Assembly (NCBI RefSeq): GCF_037040815.1
Contig: NZ_CP146232.1
Coordinates: forward strand, 1,413,501-1,477,500
Reading direction: 5' to 3'
Length of the DNA stretch: 64,000 bases
From: Pararoseomonas sp. SCSIO 73927
Lineage (GTDB): Bacteria; Pseudomonadota; Alphaproteobacteria; Acetobacterales; Acetobacteraceae
Under the pieces are notes generated by a model, which had not been told where the DNA came from, ran no database searches, and worked only from the letters and a program-made list of their open reading frames with translations. Shown in pieces: positions 8,533-17,592 of the stretch (the stretch's first letter is position 1; each line of letters starts with the position of its first letter). A program made the translations under genes and the position numbers.

Positions 8533-9837
8533 CTACGGGCGTCCGATGGAGGAGTAGTTGAGGCCGCACTCGCGGAAGGCTTCGGGGTCCCATGCGTTGC
8601 GGAGGTCCAGCACCACGTCGCCCTTCATGGCCGCTTGCAGGCGCTTGGGCGAGAGGGCGCGGAACTCGTTCCACTCCGTCAGCAGCACCACCGCGTCCGC
8701 GCCTTCTGCCGCCTCCAGCGCGCCCTCGGCGAAGACGGTGTTGGCCGGCAGCAGCTGCTTGGCGTGGGCGGGCTGGGGGTCGAAGGCCCGGATCGTGGCG
8801 CCTGCCGCGGCCAGGCGCGGCACGACGACGAGCGACGGCGCGTCGCGCATGTCGTCCGTCTCCGGCTTGAAGGTCAGCCCGAGCACGGCCACCGTCTTGC
8901 CCGCCACCGACCCGCCCAGGGCCGCGACCACGCGCTCGGCCATCTGCTCCTTGCGCGCGTCGTTGGCCGCGATCGTCTGCTCGACGATCGTCACCGGCGC
9001 CCCGAGCTCCTGGGCCGTGCGGGCCAGCGCCAGCGTGTCCTTGGGGAAGCACGAGCCGCCGTAGCCCGGGCCCGCGTGCAGGAACTTGCGCCCGATCCGC
9101 CCGTCCAGCCCCATCCCGCGCGCCACGTCGTGCACGTTCGCCCCGGCGCGCTCGCAGAGGTCGGCCATCTGGTTGATGAAGGTGATCTTGACCGCCAGGA
9201 ACGCGTTCGCCGCGTACTTGATCAGCTCCGCCGTCTCGATCCCCGTCTGCACGATCGGCGTCTCGATGAGGTAGAGCGGACGGTACAGCCGCCGCAGCAC
9301 CTGGAACGCCCGGTCGTCCTCGGCCCCGATCACCACGCGGTCCGGGCGCATGAAGTCGGCGATCGCGCTGCCCTCGCGCAGGAACTCGGGGTTCGACGCC
9401 ACCACGATCTCGTGCCCCGGCCGCACCTCGTCCAGCACCGCCTTGATCCGCCGCCCCGTGCCCACCGGCACGGTCGACTTCGTCACCAGCACCAGCGGGC
9501 CGCGGGCCGCGCGGGCCACCTGCTCGGCCGCCGCGAACACGTAGGAGAGGTCCGCGTGCCCGTCGCCGCGCCGCGACGGCGTGCCCACCGCCAGGAACAC
9601 CGCGTCCGCCCCCTCCATCGCCTCCTCGAGCGCGGTGGTGAAGCTCAGCCGCCCGTCCCGGACGTTCTCCTCCACCAGCTTGTCCAGCCCGGGCTCGTAG
9701 ATCGGAATGCGCCCGTCCCGCAGCGCCTCCACCTTGGAGGCCTCCGTGTCCACCACGCAGACATCCACCCCGAACTCGGCAAAGCAGGCACCGGACACGA
9801 GCCCGACATACCCGGCACCGATCATCGCGACGCGCAT
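8533..9837 (-). CDS. ugd: UDP-glucose 6-dehydrogenase
   Basis: A 434-residue enzyme that oxidises UDP-glucose twice with NAD+ to give UDP-glucuronate, the donor for acidic polysaccharides. The Rossmann motif GAGYVG lies at residues 7-12; ASNPEFLREGSA lies in the middle; the catalytic-cysteine motif GGSCFPKD is near residue 260; and GLTFKPETDDMRD begins the C-terminal UDP-binding domain. The start at MRVAMIG is chosen because it places the Rossmann strand correctly; 13 extra upstream codons are possible but unlikely. Length is typical. It is transcribed leftwards, alone, among glycan genes, and would supply uronic acid to the same polymer. Confidence 0.96.
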   Translation of the reverse strand: MRVAMIGAGYVGLVSGACFAEFGVDVCVVDTEASKVEALRDGRIPIYEPGLDKLVEENVRDGRLSFTTALEEAMEGADAVFLAVGTPSRRGDGHADLSYVFAAAEQVARAARGPLVLVTKSTVPVGTGRRIKAVLDEVRPGHEIVVASNPEFLREGSAIADFMRPDRVVIGAEDDRAFQVLRRLYRPLYLIETPIVQTGIETAELIKYAANAFLAVKITFINQMADLCERAGANVHDVARGMGLDGRIGRKFLHAGPGYGGSCFPKDTLALARTAQELGAPVTIVEQTIAANDARKEQMAERVVAALGGSVAGKTVAVLGLTFKPETDDMRDAPSLVVVPRLAAAGATIRAFDPQPAHAKQLLPANTVFAEGALEAAEGADAVVLLTEWNEFRALSPKRLQAAMKGDVVLDLRNAWDPEAFRECGLNYSSIGRP

Positions 9838-9970
9838 CGATTTCCCCTGCGAGGTCAGGGCCGCCCAGGCCCGCACCCCGCCTCCCTATCCCACCACCAC
9901 GCCCGCGACCATCCCCGCCATGCCGCAACTGCGAAATTCCTTCCGACCCCGATACACAAACAGCATGCAC

Positions 9971-10000
9971 TTGCGAAACGGGTGGACGAGAGGATAGGAA
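9971..10000 (+). promoter_or_regulatory. Possible promoter for the 10058 gene
   Basis: TTGCGA (9971-9976) and TAGGAA (9995-10000) are 18 bp apart in the spacer divergent from ugd, about 58 bp before the TTG start. The match is weak. Confidence 0.3.
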
Positions 10001-10057
10001 TATCAGGACCTTGAGGGGGGCATTCCTCCTCGCCCCTCCTTTCCCGGTGACCGGCCC

Positions 10058-10828
10058 TTGGAGCGACCCATCGACGATCCTCCGGCCCCCGGCAGCGTCC
10101 ACCGCTTCAAGGTGCGCTTCCCCGGGAACCGGCCGCAGATCATCGACTATATGGACGATGATTCGATCCACCTGCACGTCAGCCTGCGCCCAGCGGCCGA
10201 GCTGATCGTGCTGAACGACTTCATCGGCGGGTCCTGGAACGGGCAGGTCGAGCTTCCCCTGCCCCGGCTGCGCCCGGACGAAGCGCTGATGCTGGAGCTG
10301 CATTTCGGCGCGGAAGGGCTGGAGGTCTGGGCGGGCGGGCAGCGCGCCGTCTTCGCCGACCGCCGCGGCGTCGTCTCCGAGGCGCGGGCGCTGCGCACGA
10401 GCGAGGGCGTGTCCCTGCTCAGGGAGGATCCCGCGCTGCCGGATCCGCCCGCCGCCCCCTCCCTGCCCGGCGAGGGGCGATTCGCCGGCGCGATCGATCG
10501 CTGCAGCGAGTCCCTGGTGCGCGGATGGGCGGCGGACCTCGACCGCCCGGGAAGTCCCGTGCAGGTGGAGATCCTCGTGGACGGCCAGGTGCAGGGCCGC
10601 GTCTCCGCGAGCAGGCTGCGGAACGACCTCACCCGGATGGACCCGGAGCTCGGCGCCACCGGCTTCCTCTTCCGCTTCCCCAGGCCGCTGGAGCCCAAGG
10701 GCCGCGACGTCGACGTCGTCGTCCGCATTGCCGGGCAGCGGGTGGAACTGGCCCACAGCCCCTGGCCGGTCTTCCGCGCCGTGCCTGACGAGCTCCAGCC
10801 GCTCCAGGCCCCTGCCGAGATCACCTAG
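10058..10828 (+). CDS. Second galectin-like protein with GWxxD module
   Basis: A 256-residue paralogue in architecture of the 4175 protein. Residues ~15-120 again show a galectin-type pattern: H40-V-S42-L-R44, V51-L-N53, then W60 seven residues after the asparagine, with Q63 and E65 in place of the usual E and R. Here the HxNxR box is better kept than in the first protein, while WxxExR is poorer. Residues ~143-225 repeat the second module (GAIDRCSESLVRGWAADL, VEILVDGQVQG, GATGFLFRFP). No signal peptide or membrane helix is visible. The TTG start is uncertain, with no clear ribosome site; a later start would cut into the lectin-like domain. It stands alone between ugd and a convergent pyruvyltransferase-family gene. 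Confidence 0.6.
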   Translation: MERPIDDPPAPGSVHRFKVRFPGNRPQIIDYMDDDSIHLHVSLRPAAELIVLNDFIGGSWNGQVELPLPRLRPDEALMLELHFGAEGLEVWAGGQRAVFADRRGVVSEARALRTSEGVSLLREDPALPDPPAAPSLPGEGRFAGAIDRCSESLVRGWAADLDRPGSPVQVEILVDGQVQGRVSASRLRNDLTRMDPELGATGFLFRFPRPLEPKGRDVDVVVRIAGQRVELAHSPWPVFRAVPDELQPLQAPAEIT

Positions 10829-10849
10829 GGCTGCGGGGCCGCCCTTCCC

Positions 10850-11935
10850 TCACGCAAGGCGGTGCGGCAGCCCGGCTTCCTCGACGTAGCTCCTGAAAAG
10901 GGCGTAGCGGGCTGGGTAGCCGGCCAGGAAGCCGGAGGGATCCGCCAGCTCGCGCAGGGCGGCGATGTCCCGGACCTTCATCGCCTCCTCCAGCGCGACG
11001 GAGGGCAGCCCCAGATGCTCGCAGAGCTCCTGCGTCCGCCTGTCATGGACGAGCCAGAGCGCGGGAACCCCGGCCTGCAGCGCGAACATGTTGCCGTGGA
11101 AGCGGCTGCCGAGGCTGAAGGCGTAGCGCCGCATGTGCTCCAGCCAGGCATCGGTCTCGAAGAACTTGTGGAACCGCGCCCGGCAATAGGCGGAGTAATC
11201 CTCCGGGCTGAGGTCCTGCGTCCGGAAGAAGCGCTCCATCCGGGGATCGTCGGGCGGCACGGCGCCGGCCCGGACGCTCTCCTCGTACCCCTCCTGCTGC
11301 CCGATCATGTCGAAGCCGCCTGCGACGGCCCATCTCACCAGGGGCCCTTCGCGGTTCATCGAAGTGTAGTTGAAGGCGACGCGCCCCTCTTCCGTGCCGG
11401 CTTCGGCCAGCGGCCGGTCCAGCGCGTAGGGGAAGGACGGCGACCGGCTGAGAAAGCAGGACTGGCAGCCCACGACGGCGGCGTTGGTGATGCCGAACCG
11501 CTCCAGCACCTCGGCGGTGAAGCGGCCGCGCACCGCGATCCGCCGGGACCGCTCCGCGATGATCCGCAGCAGCCGCAGCGTCGCCTCCGGGACCGTGGTG
11601 CCGGCCTCCGCGCCGGAGGGCGCCTGCGCGCCGAGGCCGAACACGACGACCGGCCGGTCCACCCGGGCGAGGTTCGCCGCCATGGCCTCGTGGAAGGGGG
11701 AGAGGCCGTTCTGGGTGGTGCCGAGCCGGATCGCGTTCGCCATGACGACGACGATGTGCGAGAGGCCCTGCGCCCTCTCCGCCTCCGCCCCTGTCCAGGC
11801 GCGGCCGGTGGGCAGCTCGACATGGTCCTGCAGCAGCCTGCGCGCCGCCACGGCGTGGAGGAGGTTGCCCGTATTGTCCGGGCGCAGGGGCCGGTACACC
11901 GTGCCCGTCCCGATGACGCCGGGAACTCCGGGCAT
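10850..11935 (-). CDS. Polysaccharide pyruvyltransferase family protein
   Basis: A 361-residue protein of the PS_pyruv_trans family (CsaB/WcaK-like), which includes enzymes that transfer pyruvate from phosphoenolpyruvate onto glycan sugars. Visible hallmarks are an N-terminal glycine-rich start (GTGTVYRPLRPDNTGN), VVVFGLGAQAP near residue 97, RIAVRGRFTAEVLE (the 'being called by number' segment) near residue 136, and the conserved GSRFHGNM near residue 276. The ATG at 11935 has GGAGAG 5 nt upstream and is preferred over the long upstream extension. It ends convergently with the second galectin-like gene. Acceptor sugar cannot be predicted, and some family members have unknown activity. Confidence 0.82.
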   Translation of the reverse strand: MPGVPGVIGTGTVYRPLRPDNTGNLLHAVAARRLLQDHVELPTGRAWTGAEAERAQGLSHIVVVMANAIRLGTTQNGLSPFHEAMAANLARVDRPVVVFGLGAQAPSGAEAGTTVPEATLRLLRIIAERSRRIAVRGRFTAEVLERFGITNAAVVGCQSCFLSRSPSFPYALDRPLAEAGTEEGRVAFNYTSMNREGPLVRWAVAGGFDMIGQQEGYEESVRAGAVPPDDPRMERFFRTQDLSPEDYSAYCRARFHKFFETDAWLEHMRRYAFSLGSRFHGNMFALQAGVPALWLVHDRRTQELCEHLGLPSVALEEAMKVRDIAALRELADPSGFLAGYPARYALFRSYVEEAGLPHRLA

Positions 11936-12041
11936 CCATCTCTCCTGGCCATGCCCTCGGCCGTGAACGGCGCCACGGCAGGATCCGCCCCGCACGGGGG
12001 CGCGCCTCGGCGGCCCTGCCGGGGGCGTCGTGGTAGCCCGG

Positions 12042-12587
12042 CTAGATCCTCTCGTCCACGGGCTCGGCGCGGCCCTCCATGCTCTCCGGCTCGCCCTCCC
12101 GGAGATCCTCCGCACCGGAGCTGCCCCCCCGGGAATCGCTCCCGTCAGGATCGTCGCCGAGCACGGCCTCCCCATGGGCTGCCAGCTCGGCCAGGCTGGT
12201 CCCGTCGAGCACCGTGGCCGTGGCGTCGCGCACCTGCCGCATCAACCGCTGGATGGCGCAGGCCTGCGGGCGCGGACAGTCCAGACAGGCGCGGTAGGCG
12301 GTGAGGCTGGCGCAGGGGATGGGCGCCAGCGGGCCGTCGATGGCGCGGATGATGTCCCCGACCCGGATGATACGGGGTGGCTGCGCCAGGCCGTAGCCCC
12401 CCGCCTTGCCCCGGCGGCTGAAGACGAAGCCGTGCCGCCGCAGGTCGAGGAGGATCGCCTCCAGGAACTTGTGCGGGGCGTGAGCGCGCAGCGCGATGTC
12501 CAGAATTGTCATGGTCGGGCTCTCCGGCGCCCCCTGCGCCAGGATCGCCAGAGCCCGCAGCCCGTACTTCGCCTTCTGGGTCAGCAT
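12042..12587 (-). CDS. Rrf2-family transcriptional regulator with cysteine cluster
   Basis: A 181-residue regulator. Residues 1-80 form the Rrf2 winged helix (MLTQKAKYGLRALAILA at the start; RRGKAGGYGLAQPP at the wing). Four cysteines follow at 92, 101, 104 and 110 (CASLTAYRACLDCPRPQAC), resembling the Fe-S-binding loop of IscR/NsrR-type members, so it probably senses iron, nitric oxide or redox state through a cluster. The last ~40 residues are acidic and low-complexity, an unusual tail. It lies alone within the glycan locus. Rrf2 proteins can also control cysteine and sulfur genes, so control of sulfate import or sulfation is possible but unproven. Confidence 0.9.
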   Translation of the reverse strand: MLTQKAKYGLRALAILAQGAPESPTMTILDIALRAHAPHKFLEAILLDLRRHGFVFSRRGKAGGYGLAQPPRIIRVGDIIRAIDGPLAPIPCASLTAYRACLDCPRPQACAIQRLMRQVRDATATVLDGTSLAELAAHGEAVLGDDPDGSDSRGGSSGAEDLREGEPESMEGRAEPVDERI

Positions 12588-12882
12588 CGTCCGGGTTTAG
12601 CCAGGGCGGGCGGGCATCACCAGCGGTCTCGCGGGGGGCCGCGCCGACACCCCCGCAGGGGCTCCCGTCGCAGTGCCCACCGGAGCCGTGGCCCCGTTCC
12701 CCGCTGCCCCGCGCCGGGGCGGATCACGGGCGGGGGCGCCGCACGCCCCGGTTGCAGGCGGCGGCAGGCCGCCGCCGAGCTGACCCGGGCGGAGAGGCAG
12801 TGATTTCACAATAATTTACCCTTGGAGGACGGGTTATTGCAGGGCCTCGCGTCCTTGCCAGGGGGCCGATGGTCGGCCAAGG

Positions 12883-15800
12883 TTGATCGGTGGTCCGCGG
12901 GAAGTAATTCCGGAGAACTTCGGGGGTTTTCTGCACGCGGTGGTTGAGGGTGACACTGTGGTTCTGCCCTATATTTCGTCAGGGAGCCGTTACGCCGGGG
13001 CGGTGGACTACATCGACGACGCGCTGGGCATCCGCGGTTGGCTTCTCGACCTGTCGCCCCCTGCGCTCCCCGTCGGCCTGGACCTCCGCTGCGGCGATGC
13101 ACTTCTCGGGACCACCATCGCCTTCCTCGACCGGCCGGACATCGACAAGGTGGTGCAGCGGCCGACCTGGTGCGGGTTCCTGATCGGGTGGAGCCGCATC
13201 GACCGCGCCGCGCTGCAGGCGGCCGCCCCCGATGCGCCCGTCGTGTTCCAGATCCGGGGCAGCGACGAGGCCGTGCCGGTGGTGTGCCGGCCGCTGACGG
13301 CCAGCGGCCTCCTCTCCCTCGTCGCCGCGGGCACCGGGCGCGATCGCCGCCCCCCCTTCCATGAGCTGAACGACTACCTGGACATCGCCGGCTCCGGCCT
13401 TTTCGACGAGGCGTGGTACCGCCGCACGCAGATGCGGGAGGCGGAGCTCCTGCCGCCTATCCTCCACTACCTGCGGACGGGCGAGGCGGCGGGCGCGCAG
13501 CCCTCCCCCTTCTTCGAGCCGGCGGCCTACGCCGCCGAGGCGGGGCTGGAAGGGCGGCCGGGGGCGCTGCTCCACTACCTCCGGCACGGCGGCCCGTCGG
13601 GCCTGCCGCCCGGCCCCTTCTTCGACCCGGCCTGGTACGCCGCCACGCACGCGGTGCCGCCCGGGCAGCTCCCCCTGGCGCACCACATGGCGCACCGGCA
13701 CGAGACGGCGCCGAACCCCTGGTTCGACCCCGCCTACTACGCGGCCGTCGCGGCGCTTCCGGAGGACACGGCGGACCCCTTCCTGCACTTCATGGAGGAG
13801 GGGCTCGCGGCGGGCCTGCTCCCCTCCGCCGCCTTCGAGCCCGCCGCCCCCGGGCCGCCCCCGCCGAAGGCGGAGCGCCTGCTGGACCTGGTGCGCCGCC
13901 GGGCGCGGCCGGACGGGGATGCCGCGGCCGCCGATTCTGCCCCGGAGGACGAGGAGGCGCGCTGCACTGAGGAAGGGGCCGGAGAGGAAGCCGGGGCAGT
14001 GAGGCCGCCCCCCTCCATCGCGGCCCTGGTCGGCCTTCCCGAGCGCCACGCCCCCGAGCACGAGAGCCCCGAGCGCCACGCGGAGGCGGCGGCCGGGGAG
14101 CCGGCGATCGGGCCCGCGGCGGCGGAGCCGTGCTTCCGGCCGCTGGAGGCCGGCTTCGCCGGCGCGGAGAGCCACCTGCTCTCCCTCCCCGCCGACCGGC
14201 GCGGGCTCCTCCTGGCGAGGGCCGAGCGCGAGATGGAGGAGAGGACCGGCGCGGCCGCCGCCGGGGCGGCGCTGCTGGTGGCCGTCGGCCGCTACCTCGC
14301 CGGGGACCGGCCGGGCAGCGCGCGCGCGCAGATCGCGTTCCTGGCGGCGCCCGCGGAGGTCGAGCCCGCGACTCTCGCGGAGATCGGCTCGCGCTTCGCG
14401 GCGCTCAACCGGGTCCTCTACGACGACCGGAACCGCGACGAGGCGGTGCAGGTCTATCGCCTGCTGAACGCCCGGGGTGTCCGCGACTACTACGCCAGCC
14501 TGCGGCTGCTGGAGCTCGCGCTCGACGCGGGCGACGTTCCCGCCGCCAAGCCGCACGCGCTGGAGCTGGAGCGGAACCAGGACGGCGACCTGAACGTCTG
14601 GGGATCGCTGGCCGTCGCCCGCTACTACCAGGCGACCGGGGAGAAGCCGAAGAGCCTGCAGATCCTGCGCCGGCTGCCGCTCCACCCGGCGACCGAGGCC
14701 GTCGCGGAGGCGGTGATCGCCCACCGGCTGATGGAGGCGGGCGCGATGGACGCGGCCGCCACCCGGCTGGAGGCAGTGGGCGGGAGCGACCTGCCGGAGG
14801 TCTTCCACGCCCGCTTCCGCCTCGCCGCGCGGCGCAAGGACATCCTCGGCCTCGCGCTGCTGCTCGAGGACAGCCGGGCCGAGAGGATGCCGGACTGGCA
14901 GCTGGCGGAGGCGATGTTCCTCTGCATCGACCCCGGCCAAATGCGGGTGGGGGAAGGCCACAGGCTGCTCACGACGCTGTACCGCCTGCTCGAGGGGCGC
15001 GGGACGGGCAGCAACACCGTCGTGCAGGCGCGCATCAACTTCCTGCTGCAGCAGAAGCGCTGGGACGAGCTGGGCGCCCTCTTCGAGGAGATCGAGGGCA
15101 GCCCGATCGCGGAGCGGCGCGACACGCTGCTGCGGAAGGTGGAGTTCCACTGCCACGCCGAGAACCTCGAGGAGGCCGAGCGCATCTACCGCGACGTGTT
15201 CCAGGGCTCGAAGCTGAGCAAGTGGGAGGGCCTGACCGTCCTGCGCCTGCTCAGCGAGCTGGGGCGGTGGGAGGAGGCGGGAAGGATCCTGCTGGCCCAT
15301 GTCGCGAACGGCTACGGCATCGGCGGCGCGGCGCACCTGGCGATGCGCGTGGTCCGCAAGGCCGAGATCCACCAGGAGCTCTCCGACACCGCGGCCGGGA
15401 TCGCCGGGGAGTCCGGGGGCGGGCTGGAGCCCGACCTGGAGGAGTTCCTGGCCCGGGTGCACGAGGACCTCGCGATCCTGCACCGGGCGCGCGCGATGGC
15501 GACGAAGGTGCCCGCCCGCGGCACCCCGGCCCGCTACCGCTCGAACTGGATCCTCTCGCCCCCCGACACCGGGGAGGCGGGGCAGGACGAGATCTGCCTC
15601 TATCTCTGCGCCAACCAGCGCTACTTCCTCTCGCTGCTCACCTTCCTCTGCTCCTTCCTCGGCCAGTCGCCGCAGGTGGGCGGGCGCCTCTTCGTCTTCC
15701 TGGACCGCGACGTGCCGCGGCACTGGCACGGCTCCATCGCCATGGTCGCCGCCCGCTTCGGCCGCGCGATCGACGTGGTGGGAGAGGAGGAGTTCATGCC

Positions 15801-16449
15801 GGCCGCCGTGGACCACCGCACGGATTACGGCTTCTTCGCCGGCGGCAGCGCGCTGTCCCGCGCCGCCTACTTCCGCCTCTACGCGGCGCGCTACCTGCTG
15901 CAGCGCCACACCTTCCGCCGCGCCGCCTACATCGACACGGACATCATCTGCCGCGGCGACCTGACGGGGCTGTTCCAGACGGAGCTGGGGGACATGCTTC
16001 TCGCCGCCCGGGTGGAGGACTACGCGCCGGAGGTGATCAACGCCGCCCGCCGCAACGGGCTGAACCCCAATACCTACTTCAACTCCGGCGTGCTTCTCCT
16101 CAAGTGCGACGACCCGATGCTGCCGGAGGTGATCGAGGAGGCGATCCGCATCTCCGAGACGGAACCGGAGCGCCTGGTCTTCCACGACCAGTGCGCGCTG
16201 AACGTCGCCTTCCGCGACCGTTTCACGATGATGGCGGACCGCTTCAACTTCTTCCTCCGCCCCAGCCGCGAGCGCAACGGCCACATCGAGGACGGCGTGC
16301 TCCTCCACTTCCTCGACAAGCCGAAGCCCTGGGACGTGGTGTTCGACCGGAGCTACCGCGAGGAGTGGCGGGTCTGGGCCCTCGTGCTCGGGTCGGTCCT
16401 GCCCCAGGGGCTCTATGTGGACATCTTCGCGGCGGCGAACCGGGACTGA
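12883..16449 (+). CDS. GWxxD-WY repeat-TPR-GT8 glycosyltransferase
   Basis: A 1188-residue multidomain protein. Residues ~38-105 contain a variant of the GWxxD module (GAVDYIDDALGIRGWLLDL). Residues ~174-315 hold four ~45-residue repeats, each starting like FDxAWYxxxx and ending in an LxHYLxxGxxxG-type phrase, a module often found before alphaproteobacterial glycosyltransferases. After an acidic linker, residues ~440-880 look like TPR-type helical repeats. Residues ~904-1188 form a GT8-type transferase: EICLYLCANQRYF, the metal site AAYIDTDIICRGDL, NTYFNSGVLLLKCDD and FHDQCALNVAF. The start is uncertain: TTG at 12883 is used, but GTG at 12940 in the same frame is possible. It probably transfers a sugar onto a glycan or protein at the cytoplasmic side. 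Confidence 0.85.
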   Translation: MIGGPREVIPENFGGFLHAVVEGDTVVLPYISSGSRYAGAVDYIDDALGIRGWLLDLSPPALPVGLDLRCGDALLGTTIAFLDRPDIDKVVQRPTWCGFLIGWSRIDRAALQAAAPDAPVVFQIRGSDEAVPVVCRPLTASGLLSLVAAGTGRDRRPPFHELNDYLDIAGSGLFDEAWYRRTQMREAELLPPILHYLRTGEAAGAQPSPFFEPAAYAAEAGLEGRPGALLHYLRHGGPSGLPPGPFFDPAWYAATHAVPPGQLPLAHHMAHRHETAPNPWFDPAYYAAVAALPEDTADPFLHFMEEGLAAGLLPSAAFEPAAPGPPPPKAERLLDLVRRRARPDGDAAAADSAPEDEEARCTEEGAGEEAGAVRPPPSIAALVGLPERHAPEHESPERHAEAAAGEPAIGPAAAEPCFRPLEAGFAGAESHLLSLPADRRGLLLARAEREMEERTGAAAAGAALLVAVGRYLAGDRPGSARAQIAFLAAPAEVEPATLAEIGSRFAALNRVLYDDRNRDEAVQVYRLLNARGVRDYYASLRLLELALDAGDVPAAKPHALELERNQDGDLNVWGSLAVARYYQATGEKPKSLQILRRLPLHPATEAVAEAVIAHRLMEAGAMDAAATRLEAVGGSDLPEVFHARFRLAARRKDILGLALLLEDSRAERMPDWQLAEAMFLCIDPGQMRVGEGHRLLTTLYRLLEGRGTGSNTVVQARINFLLQQKRWDELGALFEEIEGSPIAERRDTLLRKVEFHCHAENLEEAERIYRDVFQGSKLSKWEGLTVLRLLSELGRWEEAGRILLAHVANGYGIGGAAHLAMRVVRKAEIHQELSDTAAGIAGESGGGLEPDLEEFLARVHEDLAILHRARAMATKVPARGTPARYRSNWILSPPDTGEAGQDEICLYLCANQRYFLSLLTFLCSFLGQSPQVGGRLFVFLDRDVPRHWHGSIAMVAARFGRAIDVVGEEEFMPAAVDHRTDYGFFAGGSALSRAAYFRLYAARYLLQRHTFRRAAYIDTDIICRGDLTGLFQTELGDMLLAARVEDYAPEVINAARRNGLNPNTYFNSGVLLLKCDDPMLPEVIEEAIRISETEPERLVFHDQCALNVAFRDRFTMMADRFNFFLRPSRERNGHIEDGVLLHFLDKPKPWDVVFDRSYREEWRVWALVLGSVLPQGLYVDIFAAANRD

Positions 16450-16471
16450 GCGAGGCGGCCTCCGGCCCCGG

Positions 16472-17275
16472 TCAGCCCTTGTAGCCGAACAGGGCCAGTT
16501 CCTCGGCGAGCATCTCGTCCAGTCGGGCGATCGTCGGCGCGTCGAGCTTCTCGCGATGGTCGCCCGGCCGCACGCGGCGGACGAACTCGGCCGGCCGCTC
16601 CTCCTCCGGCATCACATCGGCCCAGCCCAGGATCAGCCCGATCAGGCGGTCGTCGACGGGCCAGCCGAACTGCCCGCACACGTCGCGGAGGAACCGGCCC
16701 TTGTTCATGATCGCGTCCTCGTAGCGGTAGAGGCGCAGGCCCGGCATCGAGAGGAACCCTTGGTACTCGCGCATCGTCCTGGCGAAGTGCGGCGCCCGCT
16801 TCAGCACGAATTCCTGCACGGAGGCGTTCAGCGCCTGCGCGCGGTTCTGTAGCATCATGTCGCGCGTCTCCCCCCCGGTAGGGATCGAGTGGGAGAAGGC
16901 GTTGGAGAAGTATTCGCTGACGAGCGCGTCGCGCGGGTCGCGGACGAGCAGGACCTTCGGGCCGGTCTCCAGGCGCGGGTGCCCGAGAAGGCCGAGCGGG
17001 GCGTTGCGAAAGCCCCCGTAGAGGTTGCCGCCGTGCAGCAGCCCGCCCAGCCCGGCGTCCTCCTGCCACGCCGCAACGCCCACGCCCCTGGCGAAGAGCT
17101 GGCCCGGCACGTCGACGAAGTTGACGCCGTTGTGCTTCGCCAGCGCCGTCATCATGGCGTTCGCGATGGAGCTGCCGGACTTGCGGATGCCGAAGAGGAA
17201 GTAGGCCGGGGCGCTCTCGTCGAGGGCGACATCGAATTCCGCGCCGAGATAGGCGACCCGCGTCTTCTCTGCCAT
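16472..17275 (-). CDS. Sulfotransferase-family protein
   Basis: A 267-residue P-loop-like sulfotransferase. The 5'-phosphosulfate-binding motif RKSGSS is at residues 31-36 and the 3'-phosphate motif RDPRDALVSEYFSNAFSHS at about 112-130; PGDHREKLD near the C-terminus matches the same segment in the divergent neighbour. It would transfer sulfate from PAPS to a hydroxyl or amine acceptor, probably on a glycan or lipid. There is no signal peptide, so it acts in the cytoplasm. The ATG has GGAGGG about 6 nt upstream. It lies head to head with a second sulfotransferase, and a sulfate importer is encoded 14 kb to the left. The acceptor is unknown. Confidence 0.85.
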   Translation of the reverse strand: MAEKTRVAYLGAEFDVALDESAPAYFLFGIRKSGSSIANAMMTALAKHNGVNFVDVPGQLFARGVGVAAWQEDAGLGGLLHGGNLYGGFRNAPLGLLGHPRLETGPKVLLVRDPRDALVSEYFSNAFSHSIPTGGETRDMMLQNRAQALNASVQEFVLKRAPHFARTMREYQGFLSMPGLRLYRYEDAIMNKGRFLRDVCGQFGWPVDDRLIGLILGWADVMPEEERPAEFVRRVRPGDHREKLDAPTIARLDEMLAEELALFGYKG

Positions 17276-17592
17276 CCAGCCCTCCACCTGCGCGGCCCGG
17301 TCCGCGTCAGGGCCGGGATCGTCCTCGGCGGCCTCGCCGGGGATCGCTGGCCGGGAAGCGGAGTCTACTGGGAGCGGGCGCGACGATGTGACGCTACTAT
17401 GCACGCCACGGCGCGACAATGCGGGGCGGCCGGCCGGGGTGCCACTGTCCCGCCCTCGGTCCTGTGAGCCCTCCCGCGCCCGCAGGCACAACCGGAACGA
17501 CGTCCGCGCCGGCGCCTTGCAACCCCCACTGCGCCAGCTATCCTCGGACCACCGCCGGCGACCCGTCCACCCCAGACTTCGAGAGGCGACCG
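17276..17592. other. Divergent promoter region between two sulfotransferases
   Basis: About 317 bp separates the starts of the two sulfotransferase genes. It must serve as a shared control region. One rightward promoter candidate is listed separately. A leftward candidate (TTGTCG...CATAGT near 17396-17419) has too short a spacer and is not called. No gene is seen. Confidence 0.6.
17517..17544 (+). promoter_or_regulatory. Possible promoter of the rightward sulfotransferase
   Basis: TTGCAA (17517-17522) and TATCCT (17539-17544) are 16 bp apart and end 48 bp before the ATG at 17593, a normal position for a sigma70-type promoter. Confidence 0.4.

Noticed and set aside
8147..10756. An 869-codon minus-strand frame covering ugd and its flanks
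   Set aside because: It overlaps the true ugd frame, the repeat and the galectin-like gene in a different frame and has no recognisable motif.
12979..16308. A 1109-codon open frame on the minus strand opposite the GT8 protein
   Set aside because: It is an antisense shadow produced by high GC at third positions; composition is dominated by R, G, A, H and V with no family motif, while the plus frame has clear GT8 motifs.
17396..17419. Leftward promoter for the 16472 sulfotransferase
   Set aside because: The TTGTCG and CATAGT boxes are only 12 bp apart, too close for a sigma70 promoter.
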